From assembly GCF_001039355.2 (NCBI RefSeq), contig NW_019774036.1:512330-567960 (forward strand): a stretch of 55,631 nt of DNA, read 5' to 3'. This document shows, piece by piece, positions 1 through 10,504 of the stretch (its first letter is position 1; every line of letters begins with the position of its first letter). The notes beneath the pieces are model-generated. The model searched no databases and was not told the DNA's origin. It saw nothing but the letters and a program-made list of their open reading frames with translations. The position numbers were made by a program, and so were the translations under genes. Origin of the DNA: Lingula anatina (lineage: Eukaryota; Brachiopoda; Lingulata; Lingulida; Lingulidae).

Positions 1-255
1 TGGGCTGGTGATGATGGTGAGATTACAGATTACAGAGATCTCAGGCCTGGGTTGATTTCTTATTTCATAAAGCACACACTTTTCATCAATGGTAGGAATA
101 TTCCACATATACTTGCAGTTGTGAAGTGGTACAAATGCACTGATAGGCAAGACATTCCTCCCCCCTTTTTCGCCATGGCTCAGAAACAGTTTTATCATGC
201 CAGGTGCTGCCTCTTTCATTCTCAAGCAAAGAATTCTAGAGAAATGTGCCCATGA
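1..255 (+). pseudogene. C-terminal fragment of a transposon-encoded protein
   Basis: The frame is open from the first base of the window to a TGA at 253-255, so the 5' part lies outside. The translation includes RPGLISYFIKHTLF followed by HILAVVKWYKCT. From memory this pattern (an interaction-like segment ending in a 'H-hydrophobic-A-x-V-x-W-Y' block) occurs in C-terminal regions of proteins encoded by invertebrate DNA transposons of the tnp2/DUF4218 type. No catalytic motif is visible in this short piece. The block downstream degenerates into MCP-stop. It could instead be the last exon of a host gene. The family assignment is an inference from a short match. Confidence 0.35.
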
Positions 256-294
256 TTAGCTGACTCCATCATTACAAGTTACTTAACCTTTAAA

Positions 295-1014
295 ACATTC
301 AAGTATTTTATGAATCCATTAATCTACTATTTAATCATATTTTTTAATTTTATTTGAGTTTGAAATAATATTTTGTTTCTTCTTCCAACAGCCTGTCTGT
401 ATCCAGTTTTATGGCAGAAACATTTGTTGGTTCTGGTGCCATTGTGGCCGTTGTTGGTTATGATCCTCTCCCTCGTCCTGTTTCTCTCCGCTCTCTATGG
501 ACTCAAGTTCTATTACTTTTGGAATCTGTTTAAAAAGGAATCTAAAAATTATGGGGCACAACAAATATTTCATTGGAAGCCATGTAATCACAATTGAAAT
601 TGAACTTCATGTCCTTTTCACAGAATTTCCTAATGAATGAATGTGATATATATGTCTGGACAGACTTAAAAAATCTTTGCGCCTACAATACTTTAAAACA
701 TCATAGAGGCGACTAACCAATATCAGAAATAGCACTTTCCTAATGAGGAAAAACAGGACAATGTCACAAGGAATGGCAACCCTTAACACATCATATACAT
801 GTGTCTATATAAAAGGCATATTACAAAGTGTTTCACACCATTAGATCATAACCAACAACGGCCACAATGGCACCAGAACCAACAAATGTTTCTGCCATAA
901 AACTGGATACAGACAGGCTGTTGGAAGAAGAAACAAAATATTATTTCAAACTCAAATAAAATTAAAAAATATGATTAAATAGTAGATTAATGGATTCATA
1001 AAATACTTGAATGT
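295..1014. repeat. Perfect 171-bp inverted repeat with 378-bp spacer
   Basis: Positions 295-465 and 844-1014 are reverse complements over their whole 171-bp length, as read by eye. Identity stops abruptly at both ends of each arm. The left arm carries a polypyrimidine tract and AG at 390-391 that looks like a splice acceptor, followed by hydrophobic coding-like sequence to 597. The spacer 466-843 is unrelated to the arms. Such a structure could be a foldback element, a recent inverted duplication or an assembly chimera. Confidence 0.93.
392..597 (+). other. Exon-like open segment with one hydrophobic stretch
   Basis: A pyrimidine-rich tract ending in CAG at 389-391 precedes an open frame to a TGA at 595-597. 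The frame reads a strongly hydrophobic stretch (LLVLVPLWPLLVMILSLVL) followed by aromatic and basic residues, as in a single membrane-spanning segment plus short tail. A second frame is also open over about 130 bases, so the coding frame is ambiguous. The first 74 bases lie in the left arm of the inverted repeat. I do not recognise a family. It may be the last exon of a membrane-protein gene or chance. Confidence 0.2.
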
Positions 1015-1779
1015 GACTATGTCAAAGATAAGACAGAGAAGAGAGGACAAAAGAGCAAGAGGGAATAAAAACAAACGATTCAAAAAGGTGAGAACTCTGA
1101 AATTTTCATAACACGTAGCCAATTAGTTTTTAATTGATTGGACATTAAGGTCAGAAATTTATTTATGTCATCATACTGCAAAAAATAATACGATGTGTGC
1201 CATTTTTCATTTCAATTGTCATCTGTTAGAAGAACAGGAACCCACAGACAGAGGAAGAAAGAGGTGAGAAATACCACAATAATATTATAAAACGTGGATG
1301 ACCTGTTCAAAACTAACTAAGTCATTTTGGAACAAATATTATAAGTTTGTAGCCTAGAAATGTTGCACAATAGCTTTATTGCAATGTGCCTTCATTGTTT
1401 TTTCTGTTCTTTTTTGTGTGTAATTATCAAAGTTTTTCAAAACTTTACAATTTGAAATTCATACATTCTGTAATAGTTGAAACTACAATATACCAAAAAG
1501 TAAAACTCTTCTCAAATTATGTTTTTCATTTCAGGTACCAATGCTTTGGAAGTCAGTAAAAAACAGAACAAAAGACGAAGGAGGTGAGCAGTATAAATAA
1601 CATTTTTCACATGCCATTCTTTCTTTGTTAACACTTTAACTAGTCCAAAAAATATAAATATCTGTATTACTACCCCATACACAATGAAGCTTTGAGGTGT
1701 TTAACTCCTGAGGCAGAAAGCAGTACGTGTATATATAATTTTATGAATATTTGAATTACATGCTCCTGAAATACTTGCA

Positions 1780-1980
1780 GCACGAGACCCGAGGGAATAT
1801 GACCCCCTCCCAGTGTCTGATAACACCTGCAACTGCCTGGATGCCATAGCACGACTGAGGGCGGAATTAATGGAAAAAAATGGACAATGTTATGGAAATG
1901 CTAAAGACAGTTCAGTCACAGACTGCGACCCCACTGTCCTCAACACGACTCATCCATGCCATCCATGGAAGAGTTACTAG
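1780..1980 (+). pseudogene. LINE ORF1-like or exon fragment
   Basis: After a good acceptor (TTGCAG, 1775-1780) a frame stays open to TAG at 1978-1980. It reads Cys-containing and Arg/Glu-rich sequence (ARDPREYDPLPVSDN, then NCLDAIARLRAELMEKN), which could be a short helix after a Cys pair. It lies just upstream of clear LINE linker sequence at 2238-2752, so a non-LTR retrotransposon ORF1 or endonuclease-upstream remnant is the simplest reading. An overlapping frame from 1880 to 2167 is also open, which makes the call weak. Confidence 0.25.
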
Positions 1981-2237
1981 AACTCAAAGTATGATCCTCC
2001 AGCCCCAGAAACTTCTGTGTCGGTTAATGGGAAAGATTTTCTCCAAAGACGAGAGGTCCGATCCCGGGTACAATGTATACAATTCCCAGGGTAGAAGCAA
2101 GAACAATAAAAAGGCAATGTGCCCAAATCGTATAAAATTCATTAAGGAAAACGTAACTAAGATGTAACCGCAACATGCAAAACAAACTGGATTTTGGGCG
2201 AAGTGTGTTACAGCGATGAACTTCGCAAACTGGTTCT

Positions 2238-2752
2238 ATGAAGCCGATTGGATTGACAGATCACAGTACGCTAGTGACCTCCTTTGATACTTTTCTACCT
2301 AAACATAATCCCCATCAAAAGACTATTTGGAAATATGATAAAGCTAATGTAGTAGGAATAAATAATGAAATAAATGGCATTGATTGGGAAAACTTTTTTC
2401 GACACTTAGATAATGTGCATGAAATTGCTAGAAACTTTACAGACAAACTACTATCTATCTATAAGAAGTACATACCATAAAAAAATAAGAAGTATTAAAG
2501 CAAATGACAAGCCTTGGTTCTGTGACAGGTTATGGCATGAAATTCTAAGAAAAAAGAAATTATATGCTAAAATGAGAATTACTCCTAAGCAGGATAATAC
2601 AAATGGTTATAAGGCTCAGTCTGCTCTGGTAAATAAACTGATAAAGGACACAAAGGAAGCCTATTACAATAGTCTAATTGATGGCCTTGATGAAAAATTA
2701 GACAGACGTAAACTGTACTGGCAAACTATTAACTGTACTCAATTATATTGCT
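2238..2752 (+). pseudogene. LINE retrotransposon fragment: end of endonuclease and EN-RT linker
   Basis: The first frame (2238-2480) begins with LTDHSTLV, matching the 'sDHs' motif that closes the AP-type endonuclease of non-LTR retrotransposons. It continues through the linker typical of these proteins (WKYDKANV, then IDWENFF). Around 2475 the frame shifts by one base and the second frame (to 2752) carries KPWFCDRLWHEILRKKKLYAKM, the 'kPWf..l...irkk..ly' segment that precedes the reverse transcriptase domain. The catalytic RT is absent. A one-base frameshift and loss of both flanking domains make this a dead relic. The 4.2-4.65 kb LINE tail could belong to the same family. Confidence 0.75.
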
Positions 2753-2843
2753 AATATGAAACCTGCTATTTCTCTACATTAGTATAACAGTACAAAAACA
2801 TATATTTACTTGTATTTAACCTTATAGTGTTATTTTATTTCAG

Positions 2844-2968
2844 CATAGGACATTTACTCACATTTTTGAATATGTGAAACAGGAGACGTTTGCAGTTGCG
2901 TCCATTTTGGAGAATACACTTGAAAATGTTGCTAAAAAGGTTCTTCAGAATGAACAAGCCAGCATCAG
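2844..2968 (+). other. Candidate internal exon of unknown product
   Basis: A canonical acceptor (ATTTCAG, ending 2843) and donor (CAG/GTACCT at 2969) bracket 125 bases open in one frame. They would encode a charged, probably helical peptide including FEYVKQETFAVASILENT. It lies just before the DUF4218-like relic at 3.0-3.6 kb and could be a linked exon of that element. No family is recognised. Confidence 0.25.
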
Positions 2969-3036
2969 GTACCTGTCCATTTTATTTACAAATGCATAAA
3001 TGAAAACAGCTAGTATGTTTTTTTATTCTGTTGTAC

Positions 3037-3596
3037 GTAGCAGAGCAAGAGTTCTCTTAGAAATATTTTGTGCTCAGATTGATTGTTTGTATTTACCTCG
3101 AAATGAAACTTACAATGTACATTACCTTGTTCATTTATGTGACAAAGTAATTGAATTGGGTCTCTTATGGACACAGTCTTGTTTTTCTATGAAGACCTTA
3201 ATGGGGAGTTGAGAAAACTATTCCATGGGACAAGCTCTGTGGAATTACAGATTTCATCTGCTGTTGCTATTCACCAACAATTACCAGATCTAGTGAAGCA
3301 ATTAGTTCCAGGTTCAGAAATTGAGACATTCTATTTGAAATTAGCAAAGAAAACATTACCTCACAACAGGTCACTGCTTTTTGGACATTTAGGCCATTTT
3401 GTCAGCTGTAATTTTTTGGATGGAACTAGAGAATTGATAGAAAATATTTGTGGCCCAATCAAAAGGGTACAACAATTTTGCCGTCTTCTCATGAATGGCA
3501 TTACTTTTCAATCTCTTTCATACAGGAACTGTGCAGACCACAGAAAATTTCTGATAAGTGTAATAATTTTTAATGAAGTCGCGGGCATGGGCACGT
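3037..3596 (+). pseudogene. Degenerate tnp2/DUF4218-type transposase fragment
   Basis: Reads TYNVHYLVHLCDKVIELGLL, then WTQSCF, then a one-base frameshift near 3190 and YEDLNGELRKLFHGT. This parallels the intact transposase in this window (3' part at 32736-32872: NVHLLLHLPDCVRNLGPLW, then FEDINGQITRLYHGT). DUF4218-type sequence normally follows the tnp2 catalytic domain in CACTA-like transposases. The catalytic N-terminal part is missing. Divergence from the intact copy is large, so it derives from a different subfamily, not from the 24-34 kb element. It ends at a donor-like GTAAGT (3597). Confidence 0.75.
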
Positions 3597-3726
3597 AAGT
3601 AGTAATGTAATTGTTCCTATCACTTTAATTGGTCCCAGTCAACTTAAATTTTATCTCACTTTATTACCCTTTATCTAAAGTTGGGATAATTTGCAGTCAC
3701 ATGGTCTGTCACTCCAATATATGAGG

Positions 3727-4078
3727 TATAAAACCAGGCGGCAGCCTAGAAATAAATTGAGTTGGGAATCGTGGACGGAACCTTGAATCTTCTGCAGACA
3801 GATTAGAGACCTTGGAGTAACATATACCCCGCGGTATCTGTAAGAACTCAGTACAGATTTCGCACACGATTCCATTTTGAGATTTTTGTTATTGTCAGAG
3901 AGAACTGAACCAGCATGCAGTGAAGATGGCTGAAGGACACAACAATCAGGAACAAGACGCAGGACAGGTTAGCTTATACTTTGGACATTTTGGCTCAAGA
4001 TTTACATGGTATAAGCAACAAAGAGCAATTAGACAAAGTAGGATAGATGACGCATCATCAGGCAATATGTCCGTGTGA
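3727..4078 (+). promoter_or_regulatory. TATA-containing promoter-like block and short ORF
   Basis: A strong TATAAAA box lies at 3727-3733, followed by about 190 bases of leader and an ATG at 3926 opening a 50-codon frame (MAEGHNNQEQDAGQ...) that stops at 4076-4078. The arrangement resembles an LTR or internal retroelement promoter followed by the start of gag. No LTR boundary or primer-binding site could be confirmed, and the following 4.2 kb is LINE-derived, so this may be the 5' stub of a truncated retroelement. Confidence 0.3.
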
Positions 4079-4198
4079 CGGAAGTATCCTGTCGGAGGTC
4101 TGGTCTTACATAGACAAGTTAGACGTATTAAACGAAACAGTACACAATATTCCGGGTAGAGTAGTAAAATATATTGCAAAATCTGCAAAAGGGGCCTT

Positions 4199-4654
4199 GT
4201 GAGTGGATTTCGAAAGGTTTTTAAACTCCAAATCCGACAGAAACTGGATTGCTTGGCACACACTACGCAATCACAGAAACAATTTCCAGCAACAATGTCC
4301 ACCACCCATCCGAAGCTTCCGAGACAAAATGAAAAAATCCTAAACAAGGCCCAGGTGATTTGTTATTTAGAGCCCAACTACATGACCACAACTGGACAGC
4401 TATATGGCTTCTCCCAACTGTTTATGTGGGAAACCCGAAACCATTCAACATTTTTCCTTCAGTGCCCACTGAAACAGAGGAAATATTGTGATCTCTACGA
4501 ATATGTTGAAGATATACTTGGTGTAACCTATGCATATTTCAGAACCCAACTAGATAAGATATCCCTGTTCCTACATGGCCATAAAACACTAACATCTGGA
4601 CCAAATGATAAAATTTTTGAAATAGTGTCGAATTTCTTAATGAAAAATGTTTGA
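4199..4654 (+). pseudogene. LINE retrotransposon ORF2 C-terminus
   Basis: The frame ends with the typical tail of non-LTR ORF2 proteins: an 'E-x-x-x-H-F-f-l-x-C-p' zinc-knuckle-like piece (WETRNHSTFFLQCPLKQRKY), then LFLHGHKTLTSG, then NDKIFEIVSNFLMKN, matching the usual '...llG...l....N..i...v..fI' ending. The upstream RT is missing. A long AT-rich 3' UTR follows. It may share a family with the linker fragment at 2238-2752. Confidence 0.7.
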
Positions 4655-4990
4655 ATCTTCTTCCATATCTGTTCTGGCGCCTACCACTCTCTCCTGATGG
4701 CCTATTGCCCGCCCCCCCCCCTACAAATACCTTTCCCCCTTGCCCTGTCCCTCACTCCCCTCAAATGTCACTCATGTCCTCGTCACTGTCTTTTCCTTGA
4801 ATATTATAATTTTTTAAAACAATTATTATCTTATTATCTTATATTAGTATCATTATTATTATTATTTAATTTCAAAGGTGAGCATGTAATGCCTTGGCGA
4901 ATTGCCACCTTCAATTATACTGCAACAATATTAAACCTTCATGAGAATTAAGTTGTTTAAAAAAAAAACACACACACACTACACGAGCAC
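4655..4990 (+). repeat. LINE 3' UTR-like, pyrimidine- and AT-rich tail
   Basis: After the ORF2-like stop the sequence turns C-rich (4701-4800), then AT-rich with ATT repeats (4840-4866), and ends in an A10 run followed by CA repeats at about 4959-4979. Poly(A) or simple-repeat endings are typical of LINE insertions, so this marks the probable 3' end of the element. Confidence 0.45.
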
Positions 4991-5041
4991 ATACAATGGT
5001 CTTTTCTTTCGCCACACGAACCAGAAAAGCAAAAATTGGAG

Positions 5042-5113
5042 TTAGAAATTATTACACATAACCCACTGACAAATGGACTGGATGAGAGGACCAACCAAAC
5101 TCTTAAAGCATGA
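5042..5113 (+). pseudogene. Integrase core scrap (gypsy-like)
   Basis: A 23-codon open piece reads PLTNGLDERTNQTLK, closely matching the 'QTNGlvERxNqtLk' segment that contains the third catalytic glutamate of retroelement integrases. It stops at TGA 5111-5113 and nothing recognisable continues, so only a scrap of integrase is left. Confidence 0.6.
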
Positions 5114-6007
5114 CTCAGCTTTAGTGTTTTCTGTCACTGCTGAGAGGATCCTGGGGTTCCTGTGCGCAGGGGCGGTCACATAAATAAGAACATCCCACCA
5201 AAGATCCCTCCAGATCTGCAAAAGATAGCTCATATCACGCTCTCTCCTCCACTTGAAGAAAACGTGGAGGGGAGAGAAAGAAAACTCAAGCCGCACTGTC
5301 CCTATTATACACCCACCAAACACAAAACGTTCTTACCACGTGGAGAAATGTGGTATATATGACTTGGGATATCAATGCAGTATCAATGTTATCAGTGGAG
5401 CACCAACATGAAATCCAGGTGTCCATTGTAGTCACATGCTTTTAAACAACAAAGAGCAAATCTCTTAAAATTTCTACTCAGACGGCAACTCGGACTAATT
5501 TTGGAACCTGGTATAAGCTTATCATGAGTAGGGGCAGTGAGGTCACCTGTGTCTGGATCATGAAGGAATGAATTTTTCTTGAATTAAGTTCAGTGTCACG
5601 GCGAGAATCAGTTACAAGAAATTATTTCACAAAAGAAACTATAGGAAAAGAGTTCTGGATGGTGACATTGTTAGACGTGACCTTCACACATTTAGATTTT
5701 ACGATGCATTTACACTGGGTCTGGCTGCATTCATGATGATGTAAGGTGCTCACATAATGAAGTTAGTTTGCATTCAGAATATTGCATACTGTGCCTCCAC
5801 TAGTAAACTGCGTACCATGTCAGGGTTGGTAAGTAATGGATGGTTTCAGCGTAGAAATTTCTAACCTGTGTACATGCCTTATTAGGGTTAAAGGATGACA
5901 GAAAGAATTAGGCTGCCTGCATTGGGTACAAGATGCACAGACTATTCTATGTGTGATTAATGGATGAATATTGTGACTAAGTTTAAAACTTTCTTTTGAT
6001 GATACAG

Positions 6008-6387
6008 AGACGATACCTCAGCACCTGAGACTCTATAAGAAGAATCATCCAAAAATTGGGATCCAACAGATTGTGGGCAAACTTAGGCCTCAAAGGGAGA
6101 AAGAGAAAGAAACCAATTGGCAACTTAGCTACTTGTGCAGTAATTATCAGTAAGTATGTTTCTTTATAGAATACAAAGCAAAATTTTATGGTCAATCATT
6201 ACAAACTTGTTTATGTTTCAATTATTACTGTGTGATCAAGTTATTCAGTAATTATTTTTATTATTATTTTAATAATCCAGAGGCATATAGGAAAAACAAC
6301 CCCAAGGTAACCGTGTTGGTGGTAGAAGAAGCCATCAGTGAGGCTTTAAAGTATTACCCCAAAATGCAGGGTGGCCCAAAGTACAAG
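6008..6387 (+). other. Two candidate exons, unknown product
   Basis: Segment 6008-6149 follows an acceptor (ATACAG) and precedes GTAAGTAT; it reads LYKKNHPKIGIQQIVGKL. Segment 6281-6387 follows ATCCAG and precedes GTATGT; it reads KVTVLVVEEAISEALKYYPK. Both look coding in composition (Lys-rich, helical), but joined at these sites they do not keep an open frame, so either a splice site is misplaced or the gene is broken. They lie upstream of the 7.1-kb module and could belong to the same transposon-borne gene. Confidence 0.3.
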
Positions 6388-7127
6388 GTATGTGTATCAA
6401 CTAGGGTTAAGAATGAAATTAAGGCCATGTGATAAGGATATTATAAAAAATTGTGTACATTTTGTACACAAAGCAATTGGCATGCTATAAGGGCCATTAA
6501 GGAGCCACAGTACCTTATAATTTATAAATACCTCAATGAAGGAGTAGGTGAAATAGTAATGGGAAATATTTTAATCAAATTCCATCAAATGTATATTGTA
6601 TACTTAAAAAAGAATAGATAATAGTTTTGGAAGAGGTTATTTGATTACCCCGTTCACTCACTTGAAATAAATATATCTTAGGTAGGTGCCCTCACCGAAT
6701 GTTTATATACCAGTATATTTGATGTTACTGATGTTGCTGCTAAGATTGCATTATTACATTTGAATGAAGAGTATGTATCTATTCCATTGCTTTAATTTGT
6801 GAAAAGTAAATAAATTATTGTGATCTTGCACACGTGTTTTGTCATACAGAAGGAATATTTGTACAAATTCAGTTTTTTTATTACATGATGATTTGTTTCT
6901 CACCAGTACTTAGCATTTATTTTGTGTGTGTGTTTGTGTAAATGATAAAAAAATAATCTAAATGAAATTGTTATGCAATGAAGTATGAAGCTAAAGGGAA
7001 GTACCTTCACTTCACACCAATATTATAAATCTTTCTCACAATCAACTTGTATGAAATGTGCATGTTTTTTGGGAACAAACTTATTCTGAAACTGCATTTG
7101 ATAATTTTAACAGGGTAGTGTTCCATC

Positions 7128-7495
7128 ATGTATGCTGTTGTTCTTTTTGACAAAACAAATGAGGTTGAAGTGGTGCCATCATCATGGATAGATGGTGACA
7201 AGTGTTTGTGGACTGACCATCTGAAAAGTACAACTGTTACAAAGGCCACTGAGCCTAATGTGTCTCCAACTGCTGATTGGAGGCCATACAGTGTTACAGT
7301 ACTAAGACAACAAGGTCAGTCTTTAAAAATTGCCAAAATTGTGAGTGAACTTGATGTTCTATAATTGTTGAATGCTTAACCTTCTAAGCTGGATTTGCAG
7401 ATGACAATCAAAAGGCACACCTGAAGTGTAAAAAATTAGAGTCCAGGCTGTCAACAGACCTTGAAACAACAGACAGAGAAGACAGAAGAAGAAAA
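7128..7495 (+). CDS. N-terminal module of a transposon-associated protein, two exons
   Basis: Exon 1 runs from ATG 7128 to 7314 (donor GTCAGT) and exon 2 from 7401 to 7495 (acceptor TTGCAG, donor GTAATT); the phases match (1 to 1). The protein starts MYAVVLFDKTNEVEVVPSSW and continues through WTDHLKS and WRPYSVTVLRQQ to a charged segment (AHLKCKKLESRLSTDLE) ending in RRRK. From memory this resembles the N-terminal module (a small beta domain with 'VVP.sWl...W') of uncharacterised proteins in fish and invertebrates, often with C-terminal BEN or HTH domains. No DNA-binding domain follows here: the next segment is Ulp1-like. It is likely a truncated gene copy. Confidence 0.4.
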
Positions 7496-7617
7496 GTAAT
7501 TTGTATCACTATGCTGTTGATATTCTTGCAAGTGACAAGTGTCTGTTCACCTCATCATAAATAACACATGCTTTTTTAAAAATGAATAGCTCTGTGCATA
7601 TGTTATATTGTCATGAT

Positions 7618-8459
7618 GGCACTATAAGTATTCTGTGACAAAGCTTTGAAAAACAATATAAATTTCCTGAATGGGTTAAGTATCAGGTTAACACTTTAAT
7701 GTTATTGGCAAAACAAGTTAAATACCCCTCATTTTTCTTAATGTACTGTAAATAAATTGAGTTATTTGTATTATTTAATATTTTATGGGATTGCTCATTT
7801 TAATATTTTGCTTTTAGATAAGACTGAAGAAGAGGATTATAGGGTTTTTAATGTTGAGGGCAAGGTAGGTATGAAAAGAAAAGGTAACTTCCCTTCCTTG
7901 TCACTTAAATGGAGAAAAAACCTTTCATCCAGTAGGTATGACATTTCTTCTAAAACAATATGAAGTCAAAGACATGCCTGGTTGACTAGAGATGAAATAG
8001 ACTTAGACCATGGAATTTTATTACGTAGATATGTTCCCAAAGGTAGAGGGCTTTCATGGTACTTGTCCCCTAGAGTTTGTTAAAAATGGTCTTATCTTAT
8101 CCATTCCCACTTCTTCATTTGTGCAAATACTTAATCTTAACTCCCATTGGCTTACTCTTTCCAACATTAATAGCAATATTCGCAATTGTGTTCAAATTCC
8201 AGACCTAGCCCCATACTGAAGGGTAAGATTGCTGAGATTGTTGCCTCATTGCTTTTTTTCCAAGGAAATTGTTTTGGAGCATAAAGACATTCAGGAGCAA
8301 ACTGGTGATAGTGACAATGGTCTTTTTGCCATTGCTGTGCTTTGGAACAAGACCAGAGGACTTCATTTGGGAGCAAAGGGCGATGAGGGAACATCTCAGC
8401 AAGTGTTTTGAAATTGGTAGGCTGGAAATGTCCCCATATAGATCAGAGAACAGCCACCA
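7618..8459 (+). repeat. ~0.84-kb duplicated block, copy 1 (Ulp1-like)
   Basis: This block is highly similar to 9667-10504, offset about 2.05 kb. It holds an AT-rich intron-like part, a small exon-like piece (DKTEEEDYR at 7820) and the Ulp1-like coding relic. It ends at the single N at 8460, where the two copies stop agreeing, which points to an assembly join or rearrangement breakpoint. Confidence 0.85.
7872..8456 (+). pseudogene. Ulp1/C48 peptidase-like relic, copy 1
   Basis: Pieces in several frames give MFPKVEGFHGTCPLEFVKNG, then QILNLNSHWLTLSNI (the His-Trp of the C48 catalytic His), then GDSDNGLFAIAVLW, then MREHLSKCFEIGRLEMSPYR. The order matches Ulp1-like peptidase domains found upstream of PHD fingers in uncharacterised marine-invertebrate proteins. 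The expected catalytic Cys in the 'D-C-G-L-F-A' motif is Asn, and the frame is broken by in-frame stops (for example around 7961) and shifts. It is inactive. Confidence 0.65.
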
Positions 8460-8460
8460 N

Positions 8461-8761
8461 GGAATGTGTAGAAGTAAAGGGGGTGGTAAATTCAAGCTGC
8501 AAAAAAGACAATTATTCTGTATTTACTTCTATTTCAAAAAACCAGATGCACATTGATGGAAGGTGTAAATGTGTGTCAGGAGGCAGTGGGAAATGCAAGC
8601 ACGTGGCTGCTGTATTCTTTCAGTTGTCAGATTACCAACTGAGTGGCGTGAAAAACATCCCCGAGGTGCTTGCCTGCACAGAAAAGCCACGTCAATCGGG
8701 GGTGAATAATTCTGCAGTTAAAGTGTCTGACAAATTTTCTGACTTGGTGTTTGTAAAATAA
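8461..8761 (+). pseudogene. SWIM zinc-finger fragment
   Basis: Reads RCKCVSGGSGKCKHVAAVFF, a textbook SWIM zinc finger (CxC...CxH), followed by VLACTEKPRQSG. From memory, this 'CKC.aG..gkCKHvaA' block precedes YqaJ-like nuclease domains or accompanies transposase-derived proteins. It starts directly after the N at 8460 and ends at TAA 8759-8761 with no nuclease domain. Its adjacency to the Ulp1 relic may be an assembly artefact. Confidence 0.65.
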
Positions 8762-8809
8762 GGAATGGAAAAAAACAATGAAAAGAATTTACAAAGCACA
8801 AAGAAGAGG

Positions 8810-8893
8810 ATGAAAGTTCTGAAGAAAAACTTTCATAAGGTTGGGTGGAAAGGTGCCAAGTTTGAGACAGATTGGATTGGACCATACAGATAA
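8810..8893 (+). pseudogene. Retroelement integrase C-terminal scrap
   Basis: A 27-codon open piece reads VLKKNFHKVGWKGAKFETDW followed by IGPYR and a stop. It matches the chromo/SH3-like region after the integrase core in gypsy-type elements ('kG.Kf...W.GPy'). Nothing else of the element is seen nearby. Confidence 0.5.
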
Positions 8894-9123
8894 TTCAAAA
8901 TATGCATTATCAAAGCTCTATAGTACCACTGTGGCTTGTTTGCATACATTTCTCATAATATTACTTCAAAGGTAAAAGGCATAGACCAGAAACAGAATGT
9001 AAATTAATTTGGAGACTCTAGAAGGGAAAGAGCTTAAAACCAAAGTGGCGTAAATATATTCACTTGAAACCTTACTGAGAAGGTTAGTTACTTATTCCAT
9101 GCTAATTTGTTTGTTTCTTTTCA

Positions 9124-9420
9124 GTCAAGGCCAGAGCTGGCCAGGAGGACTCAGTAAGGACTGAGAACCTATCAGGTTTGTATTAAGGCATCTTGATAAT
9201 GAGCATACACACACACACACACACCTGGATCCCTCATTTTATGTTCCATGCCGTATTAAGCAATTTTCTTTCTTTTAGATCAGCACATTTTTTCCAAAAC
9301 AGAAGCCCCTAGGAGAAAATGGTTGTTGTTTAGTATGCTAGTCTTTTTTTTTTTTTCATCTGAGGCCCGAGCTGACCAGAACCCAGTGCAGACTGAGGAC
9401 CAAGAGAGGATACAGGAGGT
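9124..9420 (+). other. Two similar exon-like pieces and a CA microsatellite
   Basis: After acceptor TTTTCAG (9123) a short piece reads KARAGQEDSVRTENLS. A related piece reads EARADQNPVQTEDQERIQE at about 9360-9420. The resemblance suggests a duplicated small exon. A (CA)n run lies at about 9207-9225. The product is not recognised. Confidence 0.2.
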
Positions 9421-9666
9421 TTGTAAAAAGGCACCTAATGTGATTTATGAGCAGTGGCAAAAAGGTCCCAAAATCATTGAAACCAATTTTTCCCTTGAAA
9501 TTGCAATGTTGCTGGTCTTGTTGAGTGCTTGCTTGACTGAAATTTTTGGTAAAACTATTTAAGAATGAAGTGTGGCATTTGCCTCACCTGATAAAGGGTT
9601 TAGGGAAATGAAAGCTTAACAAATAAACCAAAATTAAGAAGATCTAAGAAAAAATGCCCTTACTGC

Positions 9667-10504
9667 CACTATAAGTAATCTGCGACAAAGCTTTGAAAAA
9701 CAATATACATTTCCTGAATGGGTTAAGTATCAGGTTAACACTTTAATGTTATTGGCAAAACAAGTTAAATACCCCTCATTTTGTTAATGTACTGTAAATG
9801 AATTGAGTTATTTGTATTATTTAATATTTTATGGGATTGCTCATTTTAATGTTTTGCTCTGCATTTTAGATAAGACCGAAGAAGAGGATTATAAGGCCCT
9901 TAATGGTGAGGACTGATGAGGTATGAAAAGAAAAGGTAACGTCCCTTCCTTGTCACTTAAACGGAGAAAGAAACTTTCATACAGTAGGTATGACATTTCT
10001 TCTAAAACAACATTAAGTCAAAGACATGCCTGGTTGACTAGAGATGAAATAGACTTAGCCCATGGAATTTTAACAGATATGTTCCCAAAGGTAGAGGGCT
10101 TTTATGGTACTTGTGCCCTAGAGTTTGTTAAAAATGGTCTTATCTTATCAACCCCCACTTCTTCATTTGTTAATCTTAACTCCCATTGGCTTACTCTTTC
10201 TAACATTAATAGCAATATTCGCAATTGTGTTCAAATTCTAGACAAACCCCAGACTGAAGGGTAAGATTGCTTTGAGATCGTTGCCTCGTCACTTTTTGCT
10301 CTATCCAAGAAAATTGTTTTGGAGCATAAAGATGTTCAGGAGCAAACTGGCAGTAATGACAGTGGTCTTTTTGCCAATGCTGTGCTTTGGAACAAGACCT
10401 GAGGACTTCATTTGGGAGCAAAGGGCAATGAGGGAACATCTCAGCAAGTGTTTTGAAAGGGGTAGGCTGGAAATGTCCCCATATAGATCAGAGAACCGCC
10501 ACCA
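9667..10504 (+). repeat. ~0.84-kb duplicated block, copy 2 (Ulp1-like)
   Basis: Second copy of the block at 7618-8459, same orientation, a few percent different with small indels. Unlike copy 1 it runs on without an N into a PHD finger at 10505-10686, which is probably the original continuation. Confidence 0.85.
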
